Below are positions 16,334-26,361 of a DNA stretch of 64,000 bases, piece by piece. A program made the translations under genes and the position numbers. Location of the stretch: contig DASUHM010000007.1 of the NCBI GenBank assembly GCA_036273515.1, positions 54,017 through 118,016 on the forward strand, written 5' to 3'. Within the stretch, counting starts at the first letter, position 1. Each line of letters opens with the position of its first letter. This stretch comes from Gaiellales bacterium (lineage in GTDB: Bacteria; Actinomycetota; Thermoleophilia; Gaiellales; JAICJC01). The notes under the pieces are model-generated. The model searched no databases, was not told where the DNA came from, and worked only from the letters and a program-made list of their open reading frames with translations.

Positions 16334-17361
16334 GCGCGCAGCACCGCCGCGATGCCGTCGTTCTCGGTGAGGAGCGATCGCGACCTGCCCTCGAGCGGCG
16401 TGATGTCCGCGCCCGAGTGCAGCGCGAGCTCGATCAGCGCCTCGGCCGGATCGCGCCGCGGCCACCCGTTCGCGCTCCCCGACAGGGCGCCCGACCAGCG
16501 GTAGTCGCGCTCGCCGTCGAGCAGCAGGTGATCGACTCGGCTGAACTCGAGCGCCTCGAGCGTGCGGCCGGCCCCGAGCACCGCGGTGCGATCCGAGACG
16601 GCGGCATCCAGGACTCGCACGACCAGGCGGCTCTCGTAGCGGCGCTGGGCCGCATGGAGGTCGGAGCCGACCATCGCGGCCAGGCCGCGCGGCGGCAGGC
16701 CGTCGACCGGGCGGGTGACCATCGCCACCTCGCACCCGTCCGGCGCCCCGTTCCGAGCCAGCGTGTGGGCGAGGGTGCTGTCGCCGGCGACCAGCACGCG
16801 TCGCCAGGCCCGCTCGGCGGCGATGTCGCGCACCTCGCCGGCCAGGCCGGCGGCCAGCGGCGCCCCGCCCCGGCGCCAGGACGCGGACGCACCGGCGAAC
16901 CGGTACTCGCCCACCTCCTCGACGGCGCCCATCTGCCACTGGAAGAGCTGCACCGACGCGACCCCTGCCACCATCACGCCGGCCGGGCGGCCCTCGTCGA
17001 ACGCGGCCACGAGCGGCCGCACGTATGCCGTCTGCTCGAGCGCGGCGGTGACCCCCACAGGCAGGCCGACGCCGATCTCGAACACCTCCTCGGTCGAGAG
17101 CGGCGCGAACAGTGCCCGCCCGGGCGTCTTGCCGTCGAGCATCCGGGCCAGGGCGGGACGGATCCGGGGCACGCAGTCGCGGTAGGCCGCGGCGAGCGGC
17201 GCGTCGTGCACCTCCTGCTCCAGCCGGCGCAGCTCCCCCGTGAGCGCGACGGCCCGCACCAGCCGTCCGGCGGCGTTGTCGGGGCGGTCGACGAACACCG
17301 ACAGGACCCCGAGCGGGTCGGAGATCGAGTCGATCGCGCGGATGTCAGACCAGGTCAGCAT
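16330..17361 (-). CDS. baeRF/eRF1-like domain protein (Vms1-type peptidyl-tRNA hydrolase fold, putative)
   Basis: 343-aa protein resembling the bacterial archaeo-eukaryotic release factor (baeRF) superfamily: an N-terminal part beginning DIRAIDSISDPLGVLSVFVD, a central RNase-H-like block around RRVLVAGDSTLAHTLA, and a C-terminal eRF1-domain-3-like block ALIELALHSGADITPLEG. Members are predicted to act on stalled or vacant ribosomes. It has no membrane segment. Its start overlaps the terC end by 17 bp and its stop overlaps the dedA start, so it is embedded in a Mn-responsive operon. The family call rests on the C-terminal motif and overall layout; catalytic residues are not certain. Confidence 0.7.
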   Translation of the reverse strand: MLTWSDIRAIDSISDPLGVLSVFVDRPDNAAGRLVRAVALTGELRRLEQEVHDAPLAAAYRDCVPRIRPALARMLDGKTPGRALFAPLSTEEVFEIGVGLPVGVTAALEQTAYVRPLVAAFDEGRPAGVMVAGVASVQLFQWQMGAVEEVGEYRFAGASASWRRGGAPLAAGLAGEVRDIAAERAWRRVLVAGDSTLAHTLARNGAPDGCEVAMVTRPVDGLPPRGLAAMVGSDLHAAQRRYESRLVVRVLDAAVSDRTAVLGAGRTLEALEFSRVDHLLLDGERDYRWSGALSGSANGWPRRDPAEALIELALHSGADITPLEGRSRSLLTENDGIAAVLRA

Positions 17362-18289
17362 GGCTCCTCCTCGAGCGTTGGCTCGGCGCCGCCGCCGGCC
17401 CGGACGGGCGCGGGGACGCGAGCACCGATGCGCCGATCAGCACCACGACGGCGATGAGCGTCGCGGCGGCCGGCGGGTGGTAGAGCTCGGCCGTCGCCAT
17501 CTCGATCCCGGTGAGGACGAGCACGGCGGCGAGGCCGAGGTTGAGATGGACGAACCGGTCGCGCATGCCCTCGAGCAGGACGAAGAGCGACGGCAGGCCC
17601 ACGAGCGCCATCACGTTGGCCGCGAACACGATCAGCGGGTCGCGGGTGACGGCGAAGATGGACGGGATCGAGTCGGCGGCGAAGGCGACGTCGGTCGCGG
17701 CCAGCACGACCAGCACGACGACCAGCGGCGTGGCGTACAGCCGCCGCCCGCGGCGCACGAGCAGCCGCCGTCCGTCGTAGCCGGGCACGGTGGGGATCAC
17801 CCGGCTGACCGCCCGCACGAGCCGGCTCTGGGCCGGATCGGCGGCCGACGGCGCGCCCTTCACGAGCTTGATGCCCGTGACGATCAGGAACGCCGCGAAC
17901 AGATAGGCCGTCCACTCGGCCGCGCCGAGCATGGCCGACCCGGCCAGGATGAAGACCGCCCGCAGGGCGAGCGCGGCCGCGATCGCCGAGGCCACCGCCC
18001 ACGGCCGCACCTCGGCCGGGACGGCGAACGCGGCCAGGGCGACGACGAACACGAACACGTTGTCGAGCGACAGGCTGCGCTCGATCGCGTAGCCGGCCAG
18101 ATACTCGCCGGCCAGACCCGGGCCCTGCCACGCCCAGACGATGCCGGCGAAGCCGACGCCGGCGACGAGCCACCAGGCGCTGATGACCGCGGCGGCCCGC
18201 AGCGAGCGGGCCCGCAGGACGCCGAGGTCGAGCGCAAGGAGCGCAGCCGCCGCGCCTGCCAGCGCCGCCCACTGCCACCAATCTGCCAT
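17345..18289 (-). CDS. TerC family membrane protein (predicted Mn2+ exporter)
   Basis: 314-aa integral membrane protein with about 8-9 hydrophobic segments. The two diagnostic acidic TM motifs are SLSLDNVFVFVVAL and TDVAFAADSIPSIFAVTRDP, which carry the Asp residues thought to bind metal. TerC proteins export manganese, in some species to metallate secreted enzymes. The C-terminus is a basic cytoplasmic tail. ATG at 18289 follows AGGAGG, which is sequestered in a hairpin downstream of a yybP-ykoY riboswitch. First gene of terC-baeRF-dedA. Confidence 0.9.
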   Translation of the reverse strand: MADWWQWAALAGAAAALLALDLGVLRARSLRAAAVISAWWLVAGVGFAGIVWAWQGPGLAGEYLAGYAIERSLSLDNVFVFVVALAAFAVPAEVRPWAVASAIAAALALRAVFILAGSAMLGAAEWTAYLFAAFLIVTGIKLVKGAPSAADPAQSRLVRAVSRVIPTVPGYDGRRLLVRRGRRLYATPLVVVLVVLAATDVAFAADSIPSIFAVTRDPLIVFAANVMALVGLPSLFVLLEGMRDRFVHLNLGLAAVLVLTGIEMATAELYHPPAAATLIAVVVLIGASVLASPRPSGPAAAPSQRSRRSHADLV

Positions 18290-18296
18290 GAGTCCT

Positions 18297-18406
18297 CCTT
18301 CGGCTTTCCGAAACCGAAGGTCTCACCCGCCCGCGAGGGCCGGCTGCGCCGGGCCGGAAGGCCGTCCTGACGACGCAGCAGATTGGTGGGCTACTCCCCT
18401 TCCGCC
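18297..18406 (-). ncRNA. yybP-ykoY manganese riboswitch with Shine-Dalgarno-masking hairpin
   Basis: Reading leftward from 18406: GCGGAAGGGGAGTAGC opens the aptamer (conserved GGGGAGTAG), a CGTCGTCAGGACGG arm and a second GC-rich arm follow, and TGAGACCTTCGG closes it. This is the signature of the Mn2+-sensing yybP-ykoY class, commonly placed before TerC genes. GAAGG on the 5' side pairs with CCTTC on the 3' side to form P1. The same CCTTCGG (18320-18314) can instead pair perfectly with CCGAAGG (18303-18297), whose end overlaps the AGGAGG of terC. The two pairings exclude each other, so Mn2+ binding should free the ribosome site: a translational ON switch (inference from base pairing). Confidence 0.88.
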
Positions 18407-18465
18407 ACCACCATAGCGGCGGTTTGGCCGGATCCCGCCTTCCGGGGTGAAAACTTACGCAGTTC

Positions 18466-19437
18466 TCAGGCGGGGAGCTCGGCCGGCACGAGCGCGACCT
18501 CGATCGGGCGCCCGGCCCGGACGATCCCGAGCGTGACGGCGACGCCCACCGCGTCGCCGACCATCAGCCGGAGCAGGTCGTCCATCCGCTCGACCGGGCG
18601 GCCGTCGACGGACACGATCAGGTCCTCCGGGCGCACGCCGGCGGCAGCGGCCGGCCCGTCGGGATCGACGCCGATCACCTCGACGCCGGAGGGCCGGCCC
18701 ACCTGGGCGCGGACGGCGGGCGGGAGCGGGCGGTCGCCGCCGGCGATGCCGACGAACGCGCGCCGCACCCGGCCGGTCGACATGAGCTCGGAGACGATGC
18801 GGCGGGTGGCGGCGTTGATGGGCACGGCCAGGCCGAGCCCGACGCCCGCGAGCGCGGTGTTGATGCCGACGACGCGGCCGCGGCTGTCGGCCAGCGCGCC
18901 CCCCGAGTTGCCGGGATTGAGCGCGGCGTCGGTCTGGATCACGTCCGGGATCGAGCGCTGGGTGCGGCCGCTGCGGGCCGGGAGCGAGCGGCCGAGCGCC
19001 GAGACGACGCCGGCGGTGACCGTCCCGCCCAGGCCGTGCGGGTTCCCGATCGCGACCACCAGCTGGCCGACGCGCAGTCGGGCGGCCTCGCCCATCTCGG
19101 CGGGGACCAGGCCGGCGGCGTCGACCCGGATCAGGGCGAGGTCGGTGAGCGGGTCGCGGCCGACCACCTCGAAGGCCGGCTCGGCGCCGTCGGTGAAGGC
19201 GGCCCGGCCGCGGGCGTCGTCCGCACCGACGACGTGGGCGCAGGTGAGCAGGAAGCCGTCCTCGCGCAGGACGACGGCGCTGCCTCCGCCGACCGCCTCA
19301 CGGCCGCGGCGGGCCCGGCGCACCCGCAGGTTCGCGACCGACGGCGCCAGCCGCTCCGCCACGGTCGTGACGATGCGGGAGTAGGCGTCGAGCGCCTCGT
19401 CGTCGGTCGGCAGCTCGTGGACGACGGCGTCCGCCAA
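18466..19437 (-). CDS. HtrA-like serine protease with PDZ domain, no export signal
   Basis: 323-aa trypsin-like protease of the HtrA/DegP family. Catalytic triad: His in LLTCAHVVG, Asp in PLTDLALIRVD, Ser in LNPGNSGGALAD. A C-terminal PDZ follows (VEVIGVDPDGPAAAAGVRPEDLIVSVDG). There is no signal peptide or membrane anchor before the protease domain, unlike typical HtrA, so it appears cytoplasmic. TTG at 19437 is chosen for the GGAGGG six nt upstream, giving a 2-nt gap after the upstream protease stop. Possible quality-control role; the terC riboswitch follows 60 bp downstream. Confidence 0.85.
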   Translation of the reverse strand: MADAVVHELPTDDEALDAYSRIVTTVAERLAPSVANLRVRRARRGREAVGGGSAVVLREDGFLLTCAHVVGADDARGRAAFTDGAEPAFEVVGRDPLTDLALIRVDAAGLVPAEMGEAARLRVGQLVVAIGNPHGLGGTVTAGVVSALGRSLPARSGRTQRSIPDVIQTDAALNPGNSGGALADSRGRVVGINTALAGVGLGLAVPINAATRRIVSELMSTGRVRRAFVGIAGGDRPLPPAVRAQVGRPSGVEVIGVDPDGPAAAAGVRPEDLIVSVDGRPVERMDDLLRLMVGDAVGVAVTLGIVRAGRPIEVALVPAELPA

Positions 19438-19439
19438 CG

Positions 19440-20327
19440 TCAGCCCTCCACCGTGCGTAGGACGACCTCGCGCTCCGCCTCGCCGCGGATGAGGCCCAGG
19501 GCGATCCCTGAGTCCTCGGCGGCGTCGAGGGCGGCGTGCAGGTCGTCGATCGAGGCGACCGGGCTGCCGGCGGCGGCGACGATCAGGTCGCCCGCCTGGA
19601 CGCCCGCGACAGCCGCGGGGCCGCCGTGCTGCACCTCGCGCACGAGCAGACCGTCGCGCTCGGACAGGCCGACGGCGCGGCGCATCCGCCGGGCGGCCCG
19701 GCTCGAGACGACGCCGACGCCGAGCGTGCGCCGCACGGGCGCCTCGCCGCGGGCGAGCTCCTCGGCGCGCACGCGCAGGTCGGCGTCGGCGGTGAGGGCG
19801 AGCACGAGCCCGCCGTCGAGGCGGACCGAGCTCAGGCCGACGAGGCGGCCGCTCGCGTCCACCAGCGGCCCGCCGGCCGACCCCCGGGCGACCGCGGCGG
19901 TGTGCTCGACCGATCCGGCGATGCGGCGGCCGCGCGGCCCGCGGAACGAGCGGCCGAGGGCGGACACCGCGCCGGAGGTGACCCGCAGCGCCCCGTCGCC
20001 CAGGCGGGCGAGCGCGAAGACGGGCGTCCCCAGCTCGGCCGGCCCGTCGCGCCAATCGACCGCCGGGGCATCGCCCGTCTCGACGGCGATGACGGCCAGG
20101 TCGCCGGCCGCGTCGATCGCCGCCGGCCGGCCGGTCGCGCGGCGGCCGTCGGCGAAGGTGACGGCGGCCTCGTCGCGGCGGACGGCGTGGGCGCAGGTGA
20201 GCACCCGGTCCTGCGCGATCACGACCCCCGACGCCGGCCGCCAGCCGAACCGGAGGCCGACGACCGCGGGCCCGGCCGTCGCGGCGGCGGTCGCCGTCGC
20301 CTGCTGCAGCTCCTCGAGCACGTCCAT
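19440..20327 (-). CDS. HtrA-like serine protease paralogue, divergent serine motif
   Basis: 295-aa paralogue of the neighbouring protease. His in VLTCAHAVRR, Asp in AAGDLAVIAVE and Ser in RGSAGGPLVD are kept, but the serine loop is GSAGG rather than GNSGG. A PDZ-like C-terminus is visible (REVQHGGPAAVAGVQAGDLIVAAAG). No signal peptide or TM segment. ATG at 20327 has GAGGGAG about 10 nt upstream. The pair is transcribed leftward, divergent from an HxlR regulator with 84 bp between starts. They could form mixed oligomers. Confidence 0.8.
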   Translation of the reverse strand: MDVLEELQQATATAAATAGPAVVGLRFGWRPASGVVIAQDRVLTCAHAVRRDEAAVTFADGRRATGRPAAIDAAGDLAVIAVETGDAPAVDWRDGPAELGTPVFALARLGDGALRVTSGAVSALGRSFRGPRGRRIAGSVEHTAAVARGSAGGPLVDASGRLVGLSSVRLDGGLVLALTADADLRVRAEELARGEAPVRRTLGVGVVSSRAARRMRRAVGLSERDGLLVREVQHGGPAAVAGVQAGDLIVAAAGSPVASIDDLHAALDAAEDSGIALGLIRGEAEREVVLRTVEG

Positions 20328-20347
20328 GCGCTGTGCGCTCCCTCGGT

Positions 20348-20372
20348 AGTGAATAGCAATCTGCAAGTTACT
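20348..20372. promoter_or_regulatory. imperfect dyad between protease and HxlR genes
   Basis: AGTGAATAGC (20348-20357), 5-nt spacer, GCAAGTTACT (20363-20372); 7 of 10 positions are complementary. Placement in the divergent intergenic space makes it a candidate HxlR operator. Confidence 0.3.
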
Positions 20373-20411
20373 CCTCGAAAGCGGCCCCCGCAACATCGAT
20401 ACGATGGGCGC

Positions 20412-20831
20412 GTGGAAGGCTCCGAGACCGCGTCGCCCCTGGCCGAGGCCATGGCCCTGGTCGGCGACCGCTGGACGCTCCCGGTCGTCGAGGCGCTGCT
20501 CGAAGGGCCGCGCCGCTTCGGCGAGCTGGTCGAGCGGCTGCCCGGGATCGCGCCCAACATCCTCACCGACCGCCTGCGCAGCCTCGAGCGGGACGGGCTG
20601 CTGGTCGCCCGGCCCTACTCGCACCGGCCGCCGCGCTCGACCTACGAGCTCACCGACGACGGCCGCGAGCTGGCCGGCGCCGTCCGCCTGCTGAGCGAGT
20701 GGGGCGCGCGCCACGGCGGTCAGGAGCCGGCCCGACACGCGGCCTGCGGCACGCCGCTCGAGGTGCGCTGGTACTGCCCCACCTGCGAGCAGGCCGTCGA
20801 CGAGGCCGCCGAGGGGCTGCACTACGCGTGA
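20412..20831 (+). CDS. HxlR family transcriptional regulator with C-terminal Cys pair
   Basis: 139-aa winged-helix regulator. The block LVGDRWTLPVVEALLEGPRR and the recognition region LPGIAPNILTDRLRSLERDGLL are characteristic of HxlR proteins, which often sense electrophiles or redox state. The tail contains CPTCEQAVD, a CxxC that could be redox-active or bind metal, plus an earlier Cys. GTG at 20412 has TACGAT six nt upstream and no Shine-Dalgarno (leaderless). Its stop overlaps the GTG of the threonine dehydratase gene, so the two are co-transcribed. Confidence 0.85.
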   Translation: MEGSETASPLAEAMALVGDRWTLPVVEALLEGPRRFGELVERLPGIAPNILTDRLRSLERDGLLVARPYSHRPPRSTYELTDDGRELAGAVRLLSEWGARHGGQEPARHAACGTPLEVRWYCPTCEQAVDEAAEGLHYA

Positions 20832-21790
20832 TCACGCTCGACGACGTCCACGCCGCCGCCGCCCGCCTCGAAGGCGTCGCCCACCGCACGCCCGTGCTGC
20901 GGTCGCGCACCCTCGACGCCCGCACCGGCGCGAGCGTGCACCTGAAGGCCGAGTGCCTGCAGCGCGGCGGCGCGTTCAAGTTCCGGGGCGCCTACAACAT
21001 GATCTCCTCGCTGCCGGAGGAGGCTCGCCGCCGCGGCGTCGTCGCCTACTCGTCGGGCAACCACGCCCAGGCCGTCGCGATCGCCGCCGGCATGCTCGGC
21101 TCGAAGGCCACCATCCTGATGCCCGCCGACACGCCTCCCGCCAAGATGGAGGCGACCCGGGGCTACGGGGCCGAGGTCGTGACGTACGACCGCTACGCCG
21201 AGGACCGCGAGGCGCTCGGCGCCGCCCTGGCCGAGGAGCGCGGCCTCGAGCTCGTGCCGCCCTACGAGCACCCCGCCGTCATGGCCGGGCAGGGCACGGC
21301 CGCGCTCGAGCTGCTCGCCGAGGTGCCCGACCTCGACCTGCTGCTCGTCCCGGTCGGCGGCGGCGGCCTGATCGCCGGCTGCTCGACCGCGGCGAAGGCC
21401 CTGCGCGGGGACATCCGCGTCGTCGGCGTCGAGCCGGAGGCCGGCGACGACACGCGCCGGTCGCTTCAGGCCGGCGAGCGGGTGCGGATCGAGACGCCGC
21501 GCACGATCGCGGACGGCCAGCAGGCCGACATCCCGGGCCGGCTCACGTTCGAGGTGAACCGGCAGCGGGTCGACGCAATCGAGCTCGTCGCCGACGCCGA
21601 GATCCTGGCCGGGATGGCGTTCCTGTTCGACCGGATGAAGCTCGTCGCCGAGCCCAGCGGGGCGTCGGCGTTCTCCGCCCTGCTGGCCGGCCGGATCGAG
21701 GCCGCCGGCGCTCGCGTCGGCGTGGTCATCTCGGGCGGGAACGTCGGCGTCGCCCGCTTCTGCGAGCTGCTGGGCCGCCCGGCTGCATGA
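20828..21790 (+). CDS. threonine/serine dehydratase family (catabolic type)
   Basis: 320-aa fold-type II PLP enzyme. The PLP lysine is in GGAFKFRGAYN, the substrate-side loop is YSSGNHAQAVA, and the phosphate-binding loop is VPVGGGGLIAG; the C-terminus ends without an ACT regulatory domain. That size and layout fit catabolic threonine ammonia-lyase, serine racemase or hydroxyaspartate ammonia-lyase rather than feedback-regulated biosynthetic IlvA. GTGA overlap with the HxlR gene upstream and ATGA overlap with the MFS gene downstream suggest a three-gene unit. Confidence 0.87.
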   Translation: MITLDDVHAAAARLEGVAHRTPVLRSRTLDARTGASVHLKAECLQRGGAFKFRGAYNMISSLPEEARRRGVVAYSSGNHAQAVAIAAGMLGSKATILMPADTPPAKMEATRGYGAEVVTYDRYAEDREALGAALAEERGLELVPPYEHPAVMAGQGTAALELLAEVPDLDLLLVPVGGGGLIAGCSTAAKALRGDIRVVGVEPEAGDDTRRSLQAGERVRIETPRTIADGQQADIPGRLTFEVNRQRVDAIELVADAEILAGMAFLFDRMKLVAEPSGASAFSALLAGRIEAAGARVGVVISGGNVGVARFCELLGRPAA

Positions 21791-23094
21791 GCGCCTCCGG
21801 GCGCGACCCGCGCGAGGCCGAGGCCGAACGGCTCGGGCCCGGCCCGCCGATCGCGCCATCGGGCCTGCGCCGGATGCTCGGGCTGGCCACGATCGATTAC
21901 GGGCCGCTGCGGCGCCGGCGCGACTTCCGCCTGCTCTTCATCGGCCAGGCCGTCTCGCTCTTCGGGTCGGAGATCACCTACGTCGCGCTGCCCTACCAGG
22001 CCTATCACCTGACCGGCTCGTCGCTGGTCGTCGGCCTCCTGAGCCTGGCGGAGCTGGTGCCGCTGCTCTGCGCCGCGTTCATCGGCGGCGCGCTGGCCGA
22101 CGCGTTCGACCGCCGCCGGATGATGCAGCTCACCGAGCTCTCGTTCGCCGTCGCCTCGCTGATGCTGGTGGCGAACGCGCTGCTGCCCCATCCGCACGTG
22201 TGGGTGCTGTTCGCCGTAGCGGTGGTACAGGCGACGCTGAACGGCCTCCAGCGGCCGTCGCTCGACGCGCTCACCCCGCGGCTGGTCGAGCGCGACGAGC
22301 TGATGGCGGCCGGCGCCCTCACGTCGTTTCGGATGACGCTCGGCGGGATCGCGGGGCCGGCCCTGGGCGGCGTGCTGATCGCGACCGTCGGCCTGGCGTC
22401 GACGTACGCCGTCGACACGGCCACCTTCGTCGTCTCCCTCGCCGCCCTGCGCATGATGCGCGCGGTGCCGCCTCCGCCGGAGGCCGCGCCGCCCAGCCTG
22501 CGCCGCATCGCCGAGGGGGTGCGCTATGCCGGCTCCCGCCAGGACCTGATGGGGACGTACATCGTCGACATCGTGGCGATGTTCTTCGGCATGCCCATGG
22601 CGCTCTTCCCGGCGGCCGCGACCCATCTCGGCGGGCCGGGGGTGCTGGGCCTGCTGTACGCGGCGCCCGCGGTCGGGTCGCTGGTCGCGACCGTGACGAG
22701 CGGGTGGACGGCCCACGTCCACCGCCACGGCGCCGCCGTCTGCATCGCCGCCGCCGGGTGGGGCGCCGGCATCGTCGTCTTCGGCCTCGCCCCGAACCTC
22801 GGGGTGGCGCTGCTCGGGCTCGTCATCGCGGGCGGCGCGGACATGGTGTCGGGCATCTTCCGCACGACGATCTGGAACCAGACGATCCCCGACCACCTGC
22901 GCGGGCGGTTGGCCGGGATCGAGCAGGTCAGCTACTCGACGGGGCCGCTGCTCGGGAACGTGGAGTCGGGGGTGGTCGCCTCGCTCGTCAGCCTGCGCGC
23001 CTCGATCGTCTCCGGCGGGGTGCTGTGCATCGCCGGCGTCGCACTCGCGGCGCTCGCGCTGCCGGCGTTCTGGCGCTACGACGCCCGTGAATAA
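21787..23094 (+). CDS. MFS transporter (EntS-like, 12 TM)
   Basis: 435-aa major facilitator with a long polar N-terminus (about 45 residues) before TM1. Motifs: RDFRLLFIGQAVSLFGS at TM1, ADAFDRRRMM as motif A, and a mid-protein LQRPSLDALTPRLVERDELMAAGAL loop typical of the EntS/macrolide-export group. Probably an exporter for a small molecule. ATG at 21787 overlaps the dehydratase stop. Its TAA stop (23092-23094) lies inside a REP-like palindrome that also contains the ftsH stop. Confidence 0.83.
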   Translation: MSASGRDPREAEAERLGPGPPIAPSGLRRMLGLATIDYGPLRRRRDFRLLFIGQAVSLFGSEITYVALPYQAYHLTGSSLVVGLLSLAELVPLLCAAFIGGALADAFDRRRMMQLTELSFAVASLMLVANALLPHPHVWVLFAVAVVQATLNGLQRPSLDALTPRLVERDELMAAGALTSFRMTLGGIAGPALGGVLIATVGLASTYAVDTATFVVSLAALRMMRAVPPPPEAAPPSLRRIAEGVRYAGSRQDLMGTYIVDIVAMFFGMPMALFPAAATHLGGPGVLGLLYAAPAVGSLVATVTSGWTAHVHRHGAAVCIAAAGWGAGIVVFGLAPNLGVALLGLVIAGGADMVSGIFRTTIWNQTIPDHLRGRLAGIEQVSYSTGPLLGNVESGVVASLVSLRASIVSGGVLCIAGVALAALALPAFWRYDARE

Positions 23095-23116
23095 CCGGTG
23101 CCAGGCACCCGGATAT

Positions 23117-23119
<3 letters not shown>
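23088..23119. repeat. REP-like palindrome (GGTGCC-A-GGCACC type)
   Basis: Outer arms TGAATA/TATTCA, inner arms CCGGTGCC/GGCACCCGG (one bulged C), central A. Convergent MFS and ftsH genes both end within it: TAA at 23092-23094 on the plus strand and TGA at 23117-23119 on the minus strand. Same architecture as 4320 and 34444. Confidence 0.75.
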
Positions 23120-25087
<1,968 letters not shown>

Positions 25088-25177
25088 GGGCCGAGTGTAC
25101 CGCCGGTCAGCGGCCCGGCGGCCGGGCGACACCGACGGGTGCCGCCCGCCGCGGGGCCGGGGGTGCGCGTACGAGGG

Positions 25178-25354
25178 TCATGGACGCAGCTGCTGGGGTC
25201 GGAGCCGGGGCACGACGCGCCGCGCGAACGAGACGGGCCGCAACCCTCGTGGCCGCGGCTCGACCGGCGGCCGGTGCTGGGCGGCCGGGCCTAGGTCGGG
25301 CTGGCGGTAGCCGCGCGAGAGCTCGATGCGGACCTGTGGGTGGATTCCGATCAT
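25178..25354 (-). CDS. small Arg/Pro-rich protein, unknown
   Basis: 58-aa micro-gene with a near-perfect ribosome-binding site (AAAGGAGGTGA, 6 nt before the ATG), the strongest in this neighbourhood. It starts MIGIHPQVRIELSRGYRQ, loosely reminiscent of short actinobacterial proteins that begin with a His-Pro and an ELARxR-type helix; the rest is rich in Arg and Pro with no membrane segment. The later part may be a frameshifted version of a helical tail, because the next frame reads as Ala/Arg-rich helix. It lies between a 31-codon gene and ftsH, all leftward. Function unknown. Confidence 0.6.
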   Translation of the reverse strand: MIGIHPQVRIELSRGYRQPDLGPAAQHRPPVEPRPRGLRPVSFARRVVPRLRPQQLRP

Positions 25355-25524
25355 GATGTTTCACCTCCTTTCGACCAACGCGTCTGTGACATAACGAAAC
25401 ATGCACGCATGCAGCGGCCTCCCGTCAGGGTGGTTACGTAACGGAGAAGTCCTCGAGCCCGTCGCCGAACGCCCACTGAGGGGCGTCCTACGGCGTCACG
25501 TGAAGCGGCGTGAGCGGCTGGGAC

Positions 25525-25620
25525 TCAGGCGGAGAACGAGGCCTTACGGCCCGTAAATCCACAGCCGACCGGCTTGGGGGACGCCGCGGGCGCGAGGATG
25601 ATATCCGTGGTCTTCGTCAT
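25525..25620 (-). CDS. 31-residue micro-peptide gene, unknown
   Basis: 31 codons from ATG 25620 to TGA 25525. Support is regulatory: a promoter TTGACG-N17-TATGCT at 25695-25667, then a leader of about 40 nt with GGGAGG at 6 nt before the ATG. The peptide begins MTKTTDIILAPAASPKP and ends GRKASFSA, with one Cys (residue 20) between two Gly. It has an acidic/hydrophobic front and a basic end, a leader-core look, but no modifying enzyme is adjacent. Alternatives are a regulatory leader peptide or a small stress protein. Confidence 0.6.
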   Translation of the reverse strand: MTKTTDIILAPAASPKPVGCGFTGRKASFSA

Positions 25621-25666
25621 CTTCGCCCTCCCTTCGGGTCGCGGTGCCGGGCCAACTTTCGCCGTG

Positions 25667-25695
25667 AGCATACACGCGCGCGCGTAGGCCGTCAA
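25667..25695 (-). promoter_or_regulatory. promoter of the 31-residue micro-gene
   Basis: Reading leftward: TTGACG (25695-25690), 17 nt, TATGCT (25672-25667). Near-consensus housekeeping promoter, one of the best in the window; a 40-nt leader follows. The spacer is an alternating CG tract. Confidence 0.7.
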
Positions 25696-25707
25696 GGCGA
25701 ATTTACA

Positions 25708-26361
25708 TTATGACGTTAAGCAACGTCTGACCTCGTCGTCGCTCGTCGTCGAGAAGTCCTCGTACCATCCGCCCACCGACCGGAACCCCTTCGGGGCGAA
25801 CGGGCACACCACCTCGTCCGCCTCGGCCTCGAGCGAGCGGCACGTCTCGGCCGCCGCCACCGGCACCGCCACGACGACGCATGCGGGGCCCGCCGACCGC
25901 ACCGCGCGGACGGCCGCGCGCATGCTCGCGCCGGTCGCCAGGCCGTCGTCGACGAGCACGACGGTGCGGCCCGCGAGCGGCAGCGGCGGGCGGTCGCCGC
26001 GGTAGGCGCGCTCGCGCCGGTCGAGCTCGACCCGCTCCGCCGCGATCACCTCGGCCACCAGAGCCGGGGGCACCGAGATCTCCGCTACGACGCCCTCGTT
26101 CACGACCACGACACCGCCCGTCGCGATCGCGCCCATCGCCAGCTCGGGCTCGCCGGGCACCCCCAGCTTGCGGACGCAGAACACGTCGAGCGGCGCGGTG
26201 AGCGCCCGCGCCACCTCGGCGGCGACGGGCACGCCGCCGCGGGGCAGCCCCAGCACGACGACGTCGGCGCGGCCCGCATACGCGGCCAGGTGCCCGGCGA
26301 GCTGGACGCCCGCGTCGGTGCGGTCGAGATACGGCCGCGGCCCGTCGGCCGCGGCGGTCAC
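25708..26361 (-). CDS. phosphoribosyltransferase family protein
   Basis: 217-aa PRTase-fold protein. The PRPP-binding loop is VVLVDDGLATGASM at about residues 130-143, preceded by LGLPRGGVPVAAEVA and the flexible-hood region DVFCVRKLGVPGEPELAMGAI. This is the ComF/erythromycin-esterase-associated type of PRTase often found as a stand-alone gene in actinobacteria. GTG at 26361 overlaps the upstream aldolase stop (GTGA). Ends in TAA at 25708, 13 bp before the -35 box of the micro-gene. Substrate base not known. Confidence 0.82.
   Translation of the reverse strand: MTAAADGPRPYLDRTDAGVQLAGHLAAYAGRADVVVLGLPRGGVPVAAEVARALTAPLDVFCVRKLGVPGEPELAMGAIATGGVVVVNEGVVAEISVPPALVAEVIAAERVELDRRERAYRGDRPPLPLAGRTVVLVDDGLATGASMRAAVRAVRSAGPACVVVAVPVAAAETCRSLEAEADEVVCPFAPKGFRSVGGWYEDFSTTSDDEVRRCLTS

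Noticed and set aside
25107..25406. 99-codon leftward open frame over the 58-residue gene
   Set aside because: Its start lies upstream of a perfect ribosome site that fits the other frame, and its composition is low-complexity Ala/Pro/Arg.
25178..25620. RiPP biosynthetic cluster
   Set aside because: No radical-SAM, YcaO, lanthipeptide or protease/transporter maturation genes flank the micro-genes, so the precursor idea stays speculative.
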